Source: DASRDR01 sp963812945 [NCBI: uncultured Candidatus Rokubacteria bacterium]
Lineage (GTDB): Bacteria; Methylomirabilota; Methylomirabilia; Rokubacteriales
NCBI GenBank assembly: GCA_963812945.1
Contig: CAWEXD010000008.1
Coordinates: 1,550,001-1,614,000, forward strand
Direction: 5' to 3'
Length of the DNA: 64,000 nt
Part shown: in pieces, positions 7,819 through 16,019 of the stretch
How the letters are laid out: each line of letters begins with the position of its first letter
Position numbering within the stretch: the first letter of the stretch is position 1
The notes under the pieces: model-generated
The model's input: only the letters and a program-made list of their open reading frames with translations
Told to the model about the DNA's origin: nothing
Databases searched by the model: none
Program-made: the position numbers and the translations under genes

Positions 7819-9162
7819 TCACGCCCGCGCGGGCGTCCGGTCGAGCAGGCCGTCGACGAGGCCGCGCGCGCTCGCCTCGAGCGGCCGGACCGGCACTCCC
7901 AGGTGCCGCTCGAGATCCGCCGGGGCCACGTCGTCGAGGAAGACGCCCTTGGTCTCCGTCAGGGTCACGCGCGGGATGAACACCACGTCCCCCAGCGGGC
8001 GGCCCGTCAGCGCGTTCGCGACGTCCTGCCCCGTCAGGAGCCCGGCGACGGTGATCGCCCGCCCGAAGAACTCGTTCGGCACCGCCACGACCTCGGTCCG
8101 GAGGCCGGGCACGCGAAGCCCGCCGAGCAGGCGGTCGAGAATCGGCCCGAACAGCTCGCCGGTCACCACCGTCGCCACGCGCGAGCCGCGCCACCCGGGG
8201 CGCCGCGGGCGAGCGACGACCCGGCGGAGCTCGTCCTCGAAGCGGCGCACCAGCCCCACCCCGTCCTCGACGACGCTGAATCCCTCGTACGCCGCGGCGG
8301 ACGGGATCGCCTCGCCGGCCTGGAGGTACAGCTCGTCCGCCGCGAAGACGAGCCGGGTGCCATGGCGGGCCACGAACCCGTCCTGCCACGCGTGGATCGC
8401 ATCCAGGACGGCGCGCGCCTCGGCGGGCGTGATCGAGCGGAGCGGGTAGAGCCCGTCCCGGTGGCGGGTGAGCCCGACCGGCACGACGGCCACCGTCGCC
8501 ACTCCCGGATGGAGCGCGGCGAGCTCGCGCACCGTCCGCTCGAGGTGCGCCCCGTCGTTGAGCCCGGGGCACAGCACGATCTGGGTGTGCAGCCGGATCC
8601 CGGCGGCGGCGAGCCGCCCGAGCCGCTCCATGAGGTCGCCCCGGATGGTCTTGGGGCTCCCGAGCAGGAAGTGCCGCAGCACCGGGTCCGTCGCGTGCAC
8701 CGAGACGTAGAGCGGCGAGAGGCGGAGGTCGACGATGCGCTGGATCTCGCTCTCCGGAAGGTCGGTCAGCGTGATGTAGTTGCCGTGGAGGAACGAGAGC
8801 CGATAGTCGTCGTCCTTGACGTAGAGGCTCTTCCGGAGCCCCTTCGGCAGCTGGTGGATGAAGCAGAACACGCACTTGTTCGCGCAGGTGGAGATCTCGG
8901 CGGGCGCCGGCGGCTCGCACTCGAGCCCGAGGTCCTTGCCCCAGCGCCGCTCCAGCACCACCGAGCAGGGGCGCCCGCTTCGCTCCACGTCGATGGCGAG
9001 CTGCTCCTCCCCCGCCTGGACGTGGAAGTCGACCAGGTCCCGGAGCGGCTGCCCGTTCACCCGGAGGAGCCGGTCGCCCGCCCGCAGGCCAGCCCGGGCC
9101 GCCTGTCCATCCGGCTCGACCGCCAGCACCCGCACCCCGGTCTCGGGGACGCGCTTCGGCAC
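7819..9162 (-). CDS. PDZ-radical SAM-DUF512 protein
   Basis: 447 aa. It opens with a PDZ-like module (residues 10-60, AARAGLRAGDRLLRVNGQPL), then a cysteine cluster C-X3-C-X2-C at Cys93, Cys97 and Cys100 that fits a radical SAM 4Fe-4S site, and ends with the DUF512 region containing VVTGELFG, VPNEFFG and VAGLLTGQDV. The reaction is not known. This family is widely distributed and often encoded beside der, as here (13 bp apart), so a role near ribosome or membrane biogenesis is sometimes suspected, but nothing in this sequence proves it. Confidence 0.85.
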   Translation of the reverse strand: MPKRVPETGVRVLAVEPDGQAARAGLRAGDRLLRVNGQPLRDLVDFHVQAGEEQLAIDVERSGRPCSVVLERRWGKDLGLECEPPAPAEISTCANKCVFCFIHQLPKGLRKSLYVKDDDYRLSFLHGNYITLTDLPESEIQRIVDLRLSPLYVSVHATDPVLRHFLLGSPKTIRGDLMERLGRLAAAGIRLHTQIVLCPGLNDGAHLERTVRELAALHPGVATVAVVPVGLTRHRDGLYPLRSITPAEARAVLDAIHAWQDGFVARHGTRLVFAADELYLQAGEAIPSAAAYEGFSVVEDGVGLVRRFEDELRRVVARPRRPGWRGSRVATVVTGELFGPILDRLLGGLRVPGLRTEVVAVPNEFFGRAITVAGLLTGQDVANALTGRPLGDVVFIPRVTLTETKGVFLDDVAPADLERHLGVPVRPLEASARGLVDGLLDRTPARA

Positions 9163-9714
9163 CTAGCGCCCTCCCCAGTCCACGTAGCGCGGGGCCAGAA
9201 CCAGATACTGGAGCGCGGACGCCACCGTCAGGATCCCGGTCATGAACACGAGCCCCGTGCGCAGGAGCCTCAGATCGTGCCCGGGGCCGAGCACCAGGAC
9301 GAGGAGCGCGACCCCGACGGTGACCATCTGAAACACCGTGCTCAGCTTGCCCAGCGCAGTCGGCGCCGGGTGGATCTGGCCGCCGGTCAGCATGATCAGC
9401 AGCACGACCAGGATCAGGAGGAGGTCACGGCTCAGCACGATGGCGGTCAGCCAGAACGGGAGGATCTTCGAGAACTTGTACGTGAGCGTGACGTACGACG
9501 CCGTCAGCAGGAGCTTGTCGGCGAGTGGGTCCAGGAACGCCCCGAGGCGTGTCTTCGTCCCCCGGGTCCGCGCGATGTAGCCGTCCATCATGTCGGTGAC
9601 CCCGGCCACCACGAACGTGATCAGCGCCAGCAGCGCCCGGTTGTAGACGAGGCTCGTCACGAACACCGGCACGAGCAGGATGCGGACGATCGTCAGCCAG
9701 TTCGCCAGGCCCAT
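9163..9714 (-). CDS. pgsA: CDP-diacylglycerol--glycerol-3-phosphate 3-phosphatidyltransferase
   Basis: Makes phosphatidylglycerol phosphate, the committed step to PG and cardiolipin, at the inner membrane. The full CDP-alcohol phosphotransferase motif DG-X2-AR-X8-G-X3-D-X3-D is present (DGYIARTRG...LDPLAD), with several transmembrane helices. I chose the ATG at 9714, which gives 183 aa beginning GLANWLTIVR, like other PgsA proteins. An ATG at 9768 in the same frame would add 18 residues; neither has a good Shine-Dalgarno. The stop abuts the DUF512 start. Confidence 0.9.
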   Translation of the reverse strand: MGLANWLTIVRILLVPVFVTSLVYNRALLALITFVVAGVTDMMDGYIARTRGTKTRLGAFLDPLADKLLLTASYVTLTYKFSKILPFWLTAIVLSRDLLLILVVLLIMLTGGQIHPAPTALGKLSTVFQMVTVGVALLVLVLGPGHDLRLLRTGLVFMTGILTVASALQYLVLAPRYVDWGGR

Positions 9715-9840
9715 GGGGATGTGGTGCTGGGGGCCGTTCCCGAGGTCCGTCCGGACGGCCGTCAGCATCGCAAGGATACCACGAGGATGGCTCGGCGCCG
9801 GGCACGCCCGGAGCCGCCCGCCGGCCTCGGGCGGCGCGTC

Positions 9841-10551
9841 CTAGCGCCCGATCCAGACGCTGTCCCGGGGGCGCGCGCGGTCGAACCGGACCTGGGCCGG
9901 GTCGCCCGCCTTCCACCCTTCGACGTCGGCGGGCGGCACTGCGCCCGTGTCGCCCTCGCGAGCCTGCCCGAGGTGATCCTGGTAGCGGTAGCGGATCCGC
10001 CACTGGCGCACCCGCTTCACCCTGAAGCGCGTCTCCTCGACGGCGAGCACGGTCGCGGCCGCCGGCACGCCCTCGCGCCGGATGCGCCGCTCGAGCCGGA
10101 TCCGGAAAAGCTGGCGGCCCAGCAGCGCCCCGAACAGGGAGCCGATCCCGCCGCCCAGCGCGAGGCTCACGATGGGCGACTCGAGCTCTTTCCCGTCTGC
10201 CAGCCGATTCACGTCGGGAGCCTGGGGAAGGTATCGCACGGCCACGCGGTCCCCGGGCTGGCGCCGCTCCCACTCGTCCGCGGCCACCACCGCGCGCCCC
10301 TCGGCCGCGACCCCCGCCGCCTCGAACCGGTAGCGCAGCGTGTGCTCGGCCCGCGAGCGGCCCTGGCGATTGACCCGGCGGATGTCCTTGTTCACGATGA
10401 CCGCGTCGATCGTCTGTCCCTCACGACGGAGCCGCATCGCCCCGGCCAGATCCCGCACCCCGGAGATCGTGAGCAGGGAGCCCACCAGGAAAAACAGCGT
10501 GAACACGGGAAGGACGACGCGGCGGGCCCCGCCCCGGAAGCTCATCGGCAC
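9841..10551 (-). CDS. DUF3592-type membrane protein
   Basis: 236 aa. One N-terminal membrane helix (VVLPVFTLFFLVGSLLTISG) is followed by an extracytoplasmic beta-rich region with the pattern seen in DUF3592 proteins (IDAVIVNKDIRR, HTLRYRFEAAG, GDRVAVRYLPQAPDVNRL). A glycine-rich second hydrophobic segment (about residue 130) precedes a repeat of the same beta pattern (AATVLAVEE, WRIRYRYQD, GDPAQVRFDRARPRDSVW). It therefore looks like an internal duplication around a second membrane segment. Function unknown. The start may be GTG 10551 or ATG 10545. It follows the terminator at 10601, so it is probably a separate transcription unit. Confidence 0.6.
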   Translation of the reverse strand: MPMSFRGGARRVVLPVFTLFFLVGSLLTISGVRDLAGAMRLRREGQTIDAVIVNKDIRRVNRQGRSRAEHTLRYRFEAAGVAAEGRAVVAADEWERRQPGDRVAVRYLPQAPDVNRLADGKELESPIVSLALGGGIGSLFGALLGRQLFRIRLERRIRREGVPAAATVLAVEETRFRVKRVRQWRIRYRYQDHLGQAREGDTGAVPPADVEGWKAGDPAQVRFDRARPRDSVWIGR

Positions 10552-10600
10552 GAGACCACCCAGGCGTTCACGTTGGACCGGATCGACGCCCCACGAATCA

Positions 10601-10627
10601 CGAGGGCCCCGGAGACCGGGGCCCTCG
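10601..10627 (-). terminator. Perfect 12-bp hairpin, likely terminator
   Basis: CGAGGGCCCCGG and its exact reverse complement flank a 3-nt loop. It lies 75 bp past the CsgG-family stop and ahead of the DUF3592 gene. The downstream tract is only weakly T-rich (TGATTCGT), so termination may need Rho or the strength of the stem itself. Confidence 0.65.
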
Positions 10628-10702
10628 CCGCACGCAAGAAGGGTGACGCCAGCCTACCGGGTGACGCCCACGCGTGCGAACATCCCCCGGCCTGTCACGG
10701 CG

Positions 10703-11944
10703 TCACTTTGCGAGCTGCACGTCGTCGAACGTGCCGAGGCCGGACAGCGTGATCGCGACAGTCTTCGCACCCTGCGGCAGCTTGAACGTCAACCTGATCA
10801 GCTTGGGGTCCGACGGGTTGATCGTGCCGCCCGTATACCCATCGGCATTGACGAGTTTCGCGGTTTCCCCGGTGTCGTAGTTCATGACGACGCTCTTGTC
10901 GGTGTTCAGGTGCAGGTAGTTGGATTGCTTGTTCTTTCCCAGGTAGCGCACCGTCGCGACGACCGACAGGATCGCACCCCGCTGTCTGACCTCGTTCAGG
11001 TCCACCACCACGTCTCGGTCCATGTCGGAGCGAATGCTCTTGAGGACACCGAGGGCCGACGGCGTGCCAGTGGCATCCGGAGGCGGTGCGGCGGCAACAG
11101 CCTTGGCCACCGGCGCCGCGGCCGCCGGAGCCGCCGCGGGCGCGGCCGCCGCCACGGCGCCGCCGCCCGGGTTGTGCCGGTAGTAGGTCTGCGGGGTCTT
11201 CGACACGATGAACTTCACGGCCTCCTGGATGCACACGCGAAGCGCCTTCTCGGTCGGCGTCTTCGACCAGCCGCCGAGCGCGCCGCCCAAGGCGCCGCCG
11301 CCGCCCGCTCCCGCCAGGGCGCCGCCGAGCGCGAAGTCCGTCGCTTCCCCCTCGACCGACGTGGCGGCGACGACCCGCGACGTCTTCGTGTCGATCACGC
11401 GGACGTCGATCGCCATGTGGGCCTTCTTGATCCCGCCCGCGATCCCGCCGAGGATCCGCCCCGCCGTCCCGCCGATCCCGCCGATCCCGCCACCGCCGCC
11501 GGACGCGGCCCCCTCGAACTCCGTGACGGCCCCGGTGATCAGGAGCTCAGCGCCCTCGATCTCGCCGATCGCCGCCTCGGTGCCCTTCTTGATCCGGCCG
11601 GCGGCGCCGAGATCCTGCTCGCGCAGCACGTCCGACACCTGCTGGCGCTCGAGGACGATGAAGCGATTCGAGTGGAACAGCGCGGTGTTCAGCATGTCGG
11701 CCATGCCGTCACCGATCGCGCCGGTCCACCAGCCCTTGCCGGTCTTGTCCTTGAACTGGGAGACGGCGATCCGCGCCTTGGGCCCGTCGTAGGCCTCCCG
11801 CTGCGCCTCGTCGATCGACTTCCCGTCGGTGGGGCTGGTCACGGTGGCCTTCGGGCTGAAGACCTGCGCCTCGGCGCCTCCGCCCCATCCCCAGACCATC
11901 GCGATGACCGTCAGTATCGGGAGGACTCGCGTCCATGGCCTCAT
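10703..11944 (-). CDS. CsgG/HfaB-family secreted protein
   Basis: 413 aa with a signal peptide (hydrophobic MVWGWGGGAEA, then Q). The N-terminal half matches the CsgG fold: ARIAVSQFKDKTG, GDGMADMLNTALF, FIVLERQQVSDVLREQ, GAELLITGAVTEFE and VDVRVIDTKTSRVVAA. Two glycine-rich tracts interrupt it, and an Ala/Pro-rich linker leads to a C-terminal beta-domain (VVVDLNEVRQRGAILSVVATVRYLGKN) that I do not recognise. There is no lipobox, unlike curli CsgG, and no curli genes are nearby, so the job may be envelope sensing or scaffolding rather than curli secretion. The ATG overlaps the hflX stop (ATGA), implying coupling. Confidence 0.7.
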   Translation of the reverse strand: MRPWTRVLPILTVIAMVWGWGGGAEAQVFSPKATVTSPTDGKSIDEAQREAYDGPKARIAVSQFKDKTGKGWWTGAIGDGMADMLNTALFHSNRFIVLERQQVSDVLREQDLGAAGRIKKGTEAAIGEIEGAELLITGAVTEFEGAASGGGGGIGGIGGTAGRILGGIAGGIKKAHMAIDVRVIDTKTSRVVAATSVEGEATDFALGGALAGAGGGGALGGALGGWSKTPTEKALRVCIQEAVKFIVSKTPQTYYRHNPGGGAVAAAAPAAAPAAAAPVAKAVAAAPPPDATGTPSALGVLKSIRSDMDRDVVVDLNEVRQRGAILSVVATVRYLGKNKQSNYLHLNTDKSVVMNYDTGETAKLVNADGYTGGTINPSDPKLIRLTFKLPQGAKTVAITLSGLGTFDDVQLAK

Positions 11945-13293
11945 GACCCTGCCTCCTGGAAAGTGGTTCCATGGCCGACCGGTGCAACCCTTGCGGCAGC
12001 TCGCGCTCTGGCGCCGTCTCCGTCGGAGACGCGGAAGGGCCGCACCAGGCCTTCCAGCGCTCGAGGAACCTCCACGTCGATCCAGATCCCATCGGCGCGA
12101 TCCTCGCGCCGCAGCACTCGTCCGCGCGCATAGACGCGGCTCAAGACCCCCCCGCGCTCGTAGGGAACACGCAGGCGGCAGGCCGAGCGCGCCGTCCCGA
12201 GCGTGTCGTCCACCCGGGCCAGGAGGGTCTCGACCCCCTCCCCCGTCCGCGCCGAGACCGCCACCCCGCCCTCGGTCAGGAGCTCGCGCAGGAGCCCGTT
12301 GCGCTCCGCCAAGCGGTCGATCTTGTTCATGACCATGAGCGCCGGGCGGTCCTCGAGCTCGAGCTCCTGCAGCACACGGTGAACGGCCGAGATGTGCTCG
12401 CGTGCCTGGGGGTGGCTGACGTCCACCACGTGGAGCAAGAGCTGCGCTTCCGCGAGCTCTTCCAGGGTCGCCTTGAAGGCCGCCACGAGCTGCATCGGGA
12501 GCTTCTGGATGAAGCCGACCGTGTCGGTCAGCACCAGCGGCGCGCGACCTCCGCCCGAGACGAGCCGGGCCGAGGGGTCGAGCGTGACGAAGAGCTGGTC
12601 GGCCGTCGTCCCGCTCGCGCCCGCGACCCGGTTGAGGAGCGTGGTCTTGCCGGCGTTGGTGTAGCCGACTAGGGCCACGACCGGCAGGCCGACGTCACGC
12701 CGGTGCGCCCGGAGCAGGCGCCGGTGACGCTGGACGTCCTGGAGCGCCTCGTGGATCTGCGCGATGCGCCGACGGACGACGCGCCGGTCCGACTCGAGCT
12801 GCGTCTCGCCCGGTCCCCGCGTCCCGATGCCGCCCCCGAGGCGCTCGAGGTGGGCCCACTGCCCCACGAGCCTCGGCAGGAGGTACGTGAGCTGGGCCAG
12901 CTCGACCTGGAGCTTGCCCTCGCTCGTCCGGGCGCGCTGGGCGAAGATGTCCAGGATCAGAGCGGTCCGGTCGATGACGCGGACATCGAGCGCGCGCGTC
13001 AAGTTCCGCTCCTGTCCCGGAGTCAGGGGATCGTCGGAGATCAGGAGCGTCGCGCCGAGCGCCCGGGCGAGCGCTCGAACCTCCTCCACCTTGCCCTTGC
13101 CGAGGTGGAGGCGCGGGTTGGGCCCACTGCGCTCCTGGACCACGCTGGCAAGGACCTCCGCGCCGGCGCTCTCGGCAAGTCGGCTCAGCTCCTCCATGGA
13201 CTCCTCCACCTCCCACCGCTTCTGACGGGGAAGCCGAAGGCCTGTGAGGATCGCCCGGTCAACTGCCGTCCGCACGCGCGACACGCTGACCAA
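11941..13293 (-). CDS. hflX: Ribosome-associated GTPase HflX
   Basis: 450 aa GTPase that splits stalled or hibernating ribosomes. The N-terminal HflX domain (PNPRLHLGKGKVEEV, LISDDPLTPGQERNL, VIDRTALILDIFAQRARTSEG) is followed by the coiled linker and a G domain with GYTNAGKTTLLNR, DTVGFI and MNKID. A longer than usual C-terminal region (about residues 370-450) is present. It lies 2 bp after miaA, as in the miaA-hfq-hflX arrangement of E. coli, but hfq is missing between them. Confidence 0.95.
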   Translation of the reverse strand: MVSVSRVRTAVDRAILTGLRLPRQKRWEVEESMEELSRLAESAGAEVLASVVQERSGPNPRLHLGKGKVEEVRALARALGATLLISDDPLTPGQERNLTRALDVRVIDRTALILDIFAQRARTSEGKLQVELAQLTYLLPRLVGQWAHLERLGGGIGTRGPGETQLESDRRVVRRRIAQIHEALQDVQRHRRLLRAHRRDVGLPVVALVGYTNAGKTTLLNRVAGASGTTADQLFVTLDPSARLVSGGGRAPLVLTDTVGFIQKLPMQLVAAFKATLEELAEAQLLLHVVDVSHPQAREHISAVHRVLQELELEDRPALMVMNKIDRLAERNGLLRELLTEGGVAVSARTGEGVETLLARVDDTLGTARSACRLRVPYERGGVLSRVYARGRVLRREDRADGIWIDVEVPRALEGLVRPFRVSDGDGARARAAARVAPVGHGTTFQEAGS

Positions 13294-13295
13294 GC

Positions 13296-14270
13296 CTATT
13301 CGAAAAGGTGCGTCTGTTCAATGGTTTTCTTGATCTCCCGCAGCGCCGCCGTGAGGTCGGCGGGGTCCGCCTCGACCCAGGTGAGCTCGGGCTCGCGCGC
13401 GAACCACGTGAGCTGCCGCTTCGCGTAGCGGCGGGTATCGCGCTTCATGCTGGCCACGCCCGCCTCGAGACGGCCGGGGTCCCGCACCGCCGGCGCCAGG
13501 TGCCGGTAGCCGATCCCCTGCATCGACGGCAACGCCGGATCGAACCGGGCGTCGAGGAGCGCCTGCACCTCGTCCAGGAAGCCCTCGGCGAGCATCCGGT
13601 CCACGCGGGCGTCCAGCGCTCGGTAGAGCGCGGGGCGCGGCGCCGTGAGCCCCATCGCCACCACCCGATACCCCCCGTCGACCGGGGCGTCCGCCCAGGC
13701 GCCGGGACCGCTCCGGGCCATCGGCCGCCCGGTCTGGAGCACGACTTCCAGCGCCCGGCTCACGCGCATGGCGTCACGCGGATGCAGCCGGGCCGCGGTG
13801 TCGGGATCGAGCGCCAGCAGGCGGCGATGGAGGGCCTCCCGGCCGGATGTCGCGACCTCGGCCTGCAGCGACGCCCGGAGCTCCCGATCCGCGGCAGGCG
13901 CCGGCAGGAGCCCGCGGACCAGCGCGCGGTAGTAGAGGCCGGTCCCTCCCACGAGGACCGGCCAGCGCCCCCGCGCGCGGGTTGCCGCGATCGCCTCGGC
14001 CGCGTCCCGCGCGAAGCGGGCCGCGTCGTACGGCTCGTCGGGCTCGACGACGTCCACCAGGTGGTGGCGGACGGCGCGGCGCTCCGCGGGGGTGGGCTTG
14101 CCGGTTCCGATGTCCATCCGGCGGTAGACCTGGCGGGAGTCGACGCTCACGACCTCGATCGGCCAGTGCTCCGCCAGCGCCACCGCCAGCCGTGTCTTGC
14201 CGACGCCCGTCGGTCCGAGGATCGCGAGGAGCGGGACGGGCGCCCCGCGTGTCTCCGCCACGCCGGTCAC
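13296..14270 (-). CDS. miaA: tRNA dimethylallyltransferase
   Basis: Adds the dimethylallyl group to A37 of tRNAs reading UNN codons. 324 aa from a GTG that overlaps the mutL stop (GTGA, 14267-14270). Motifs: P-loop [24 protein letters not shown] (catalytic Asp region), VGGTGLYYRALVRGLLP, and the tRNA-binding MQGIGYRHL and KRDTRRYAKRQLTWF. An ATG-initiated frame extends 55 codons further upstream into mutL, but those residues lack MiaA similarity and precede the P-loop by an abnormal distance. Confidence 0.95.
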   Translation of the reverse strand: MTGVAETRGAPVPLLAILGPTGVGKTRLAVALAEHWPIEVVSVDSRQVYRRMDIGTGKPTPAERRAVRHHLVDVVEPDEPYDAARFARDAAEAIAATRARGRWPVLVGGTGLYYRALVRGLLPAPAADRELRASLQAEVATSGREALHRRLLALDPDTAARLHPRDAMRVSRALEVVLQTGRPMARSGPGAWADAPVDGGYRVVAMGLTAPRPALYRALDARVDRMLAEGFLDEVQALLDARFDPALPSMQGIGYRHLAPAVRDPGRLEAGVASMKRDTRRYAKRQLTWFAREPELTWVEADPADLTAALREIKKTIEQTHLFE

Positions 14271-16015
14271 CAGGTGCGGCGGAGCTCCCGCTTGATCTCC
14301 CCGAGCGAGATCCGCGACACGATCGGCCGCCCGTGCGGACAGTAGTAGGGCGTGGCCGTCTCCGCCAGGTCCGTCAGGAGCTTGGCCATCTCCTCCGCCG
14401 CGAGCGGCTCGTGCGCCTTGATGGCGGCCCGGCACGACACGAAGGCGAGCAGCCGATCCAGCACCGTGGAGCCCCCTCGCCCCACGTCCTCGTCGAGCTC
14501 GCGCGCGAGCTCGTCGGCCAGGCGGGCCAGGTCATCCGTGCGGAGGAGAGACGGCACCGCGCGGAGGAGGATCGCGCCGGCGCCGAAGCCCTCGAGGGCG
14601 AAGCCGAGCCGCGCGAGCTCCGGCTGCGCGCGCTCGAGGGCGCGCAGCGGCGCGGGCGCCAGCTCCAGCGCCATGGGAAAGAGGAGCGTCTGGGACGCGA
14701 CCGAGCCCGCGTCGAGCTCGGCGCGCAGCCGCTCGAAGAGCACGCGCTCGTGAGCCACGTGCTGATCGACGAAGAACACCTCCTCCGCCGTGTGCGCCAC
14801 GATGAAGGTGTCCTCGATCTGGCCGACCGCGCGCCCGAAGAAGGGCTCCCCGCGATAGCCCGCCTCCCCTTCCCGGAAGAGAGAGGTCTGCGCCAGGTCG
14901 CCCCCCGCCCAGCCGGGGAGCGCGGCCATGCCGCCGAGCCCTGGAACGAAGGCGGCCGGGGTCCCGAGGTCGCCCTCGTCGCCCGCGATGCGCGCCGCGA
15001 GGCCGGCCGGGGCGGCGTCGAGCTGACGGAGGGCGGTCCGCACGGCGTCCAGCACGAGGTCGTGGAACGCACGGGGGCGGCGAAAGCGGATCCACGTCTT
15101 GGCGGGATGGACGTTGACGTCGACTTCTCCCGGGTCCACGACCAGTTCGAGCGCGCCGAGCGGGAACTGGTCGCGCGGCAGGAGCGGCCGGAACGCCTCG
15201 AGGAGAGCCTGGGTCAGGAGCGTGTCCCGCACCACCCGGCCGTTGACGATCAGGTGGATGTCGTCCCGGTGGGTGCGGGCGAGCGCCGGCGGCGCGACGA
15301 CTCCGCTCAGTCGCGCCCCGCCGCTCTCGGCCGACACCTCGAGGAGCCGGGACGCCAGCCCGAAGCCGTAGAGCGCGCCGACGCGCTCCCGGAGGCCGGC
15401 CCCGGCGGGGGCGTTCAGGAGGACGCGCCCGTTCCCGGCGAGCCGCATGTGGACGCCCGGATTGGACAGCGCCAGCTGGGTCACCACGCGCACGATCGCC
15501 GTCTGCTCCGTGGCGGGACTCTTGAGGAACTTGGCGCGCGCCGGCGTGTTGAAGAAGAGGTCACGCACCTCCACGGCCGTGCCGACCGGGCCATCGGCGG
15601 GCCCCGCCTCTCCCACGACGCCGCCTTCCCCCACGATCAGGAAGCCGCGCGCCGCCGCCGCCGGGCGCGACAGCAGCGACAGCCGCGAGACGGCGAAGAT
15701 CGCGGGCAGCGCCTCCCCGCGGAACCCGAGGGTCGCGATCGCGGCGAGGTCGGCCTCGGTCCGGAGCTTCGAGGTCGCGTGCCGCTCGAGGGCGAGGAGA
15801 CAGTCCTCGGGCGTCATCCCGCGGCCGTCGTCCGTCACGGAGATCAGCTGAGCCCCGGCGCCCCGGACGATGATCTCGATGCGGGTCGCCCCCGCGTCGA
15901 GGCTGTTCTCGACCAGCTCCTTGACGACCGAGGCTGGCCGCTCCACGACTTCTCCGGCCGCGATCTTGTTGACGACCGCGTCGGGGAGGCGCCGGACCGC
16001 CGAGATCTCACTCAC
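14267..16015 (-). CDS. mutL: DNA mismatch repair protein MutL, endonuclease type
   Basis: 582 aa. The GHKL ATPase motifs are intact: ENSLDAGA, DDGRGM and GFRGEALPAI. The linker contains QTSLF, which resembles a sliding-clamp-binding motif. The C-terminal domain carries a near-canonical endonuclease motif, DQHVAHERVLFE (consensus DQHA-X2-E-X4-E, with Val for Ala), plus SCRAAIKAHEPL and CPHGRP, so this is the nicking class found in bacteria without MutH. It starts 4 bp after mutS and overlaps miaA by 4 bp. Confidence 0.96.
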   Translation of the reverse strand: MSEISAVRRLPDAVVNKIAAGEVVERPASVVKELVENSLDAGATRIEIIVRGAGAQLISVTDDGRGMTPEDCLLALERHATSKLRTEADLAAIATLGFRGEALPAIFAVSRLSLLSRPAAAARGFLIVGEGGVVGEAGPADGPVGTAVEVRDLFFNTPARAKFLKSPATEQTAIVRVVTQLALSNPGVHMRLAGNGRVLLNAPAGAGLRERVGALYGFGLASRLLEVSAESGGARLSGVVAPPALARTHRDDIHLIVNGRVVRDTLLTQALLEAFRPLLPRDQFPLGALELVVDPGEVDVNVHPAKTWIRFRRPRAFHDLVLDAVRTALRQLDAAPAGLAARIAGDEGDLGTPAAFVPGLGGMAALPGWAGGDLAQTSLFREGEAGYRGEPFFGRAVGQIEDTFIVAHTAEEVFFVDQHVAHERVLFERLRAELDAGSVASQTLLFPMALELAPAPLRALERAQPELARLGFALEGFGAGAILLRAVPSLLRTDDLARLADELARELDEDVGRGGSTVLDRLLAFVSCRAAIKAHEPLAAEEMAKLLTDLAETATPYYCPHGRPIVSRISLGEIKRELRRTW

Positions 16016-16019
16016 GGGG

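Noticed and set aside
10601-10627. Operator or recombination site at the perfect inverted repeat
   Set aside because: Position after a gene end and hairpin geometry (12-bp stem, 3-nt loop) fit a terminator better.
6985-10752. A 1255-codon open frame on the plus strand spanning der, the DUF512 gene, pgsA and DUF3592
   Set aside because: It is antisense to four well-supported genes, is Pro/Arg/Ser-rich with no recognisable motif, and arises from the lack of AT-rich stop codons in GC-rich sequence.
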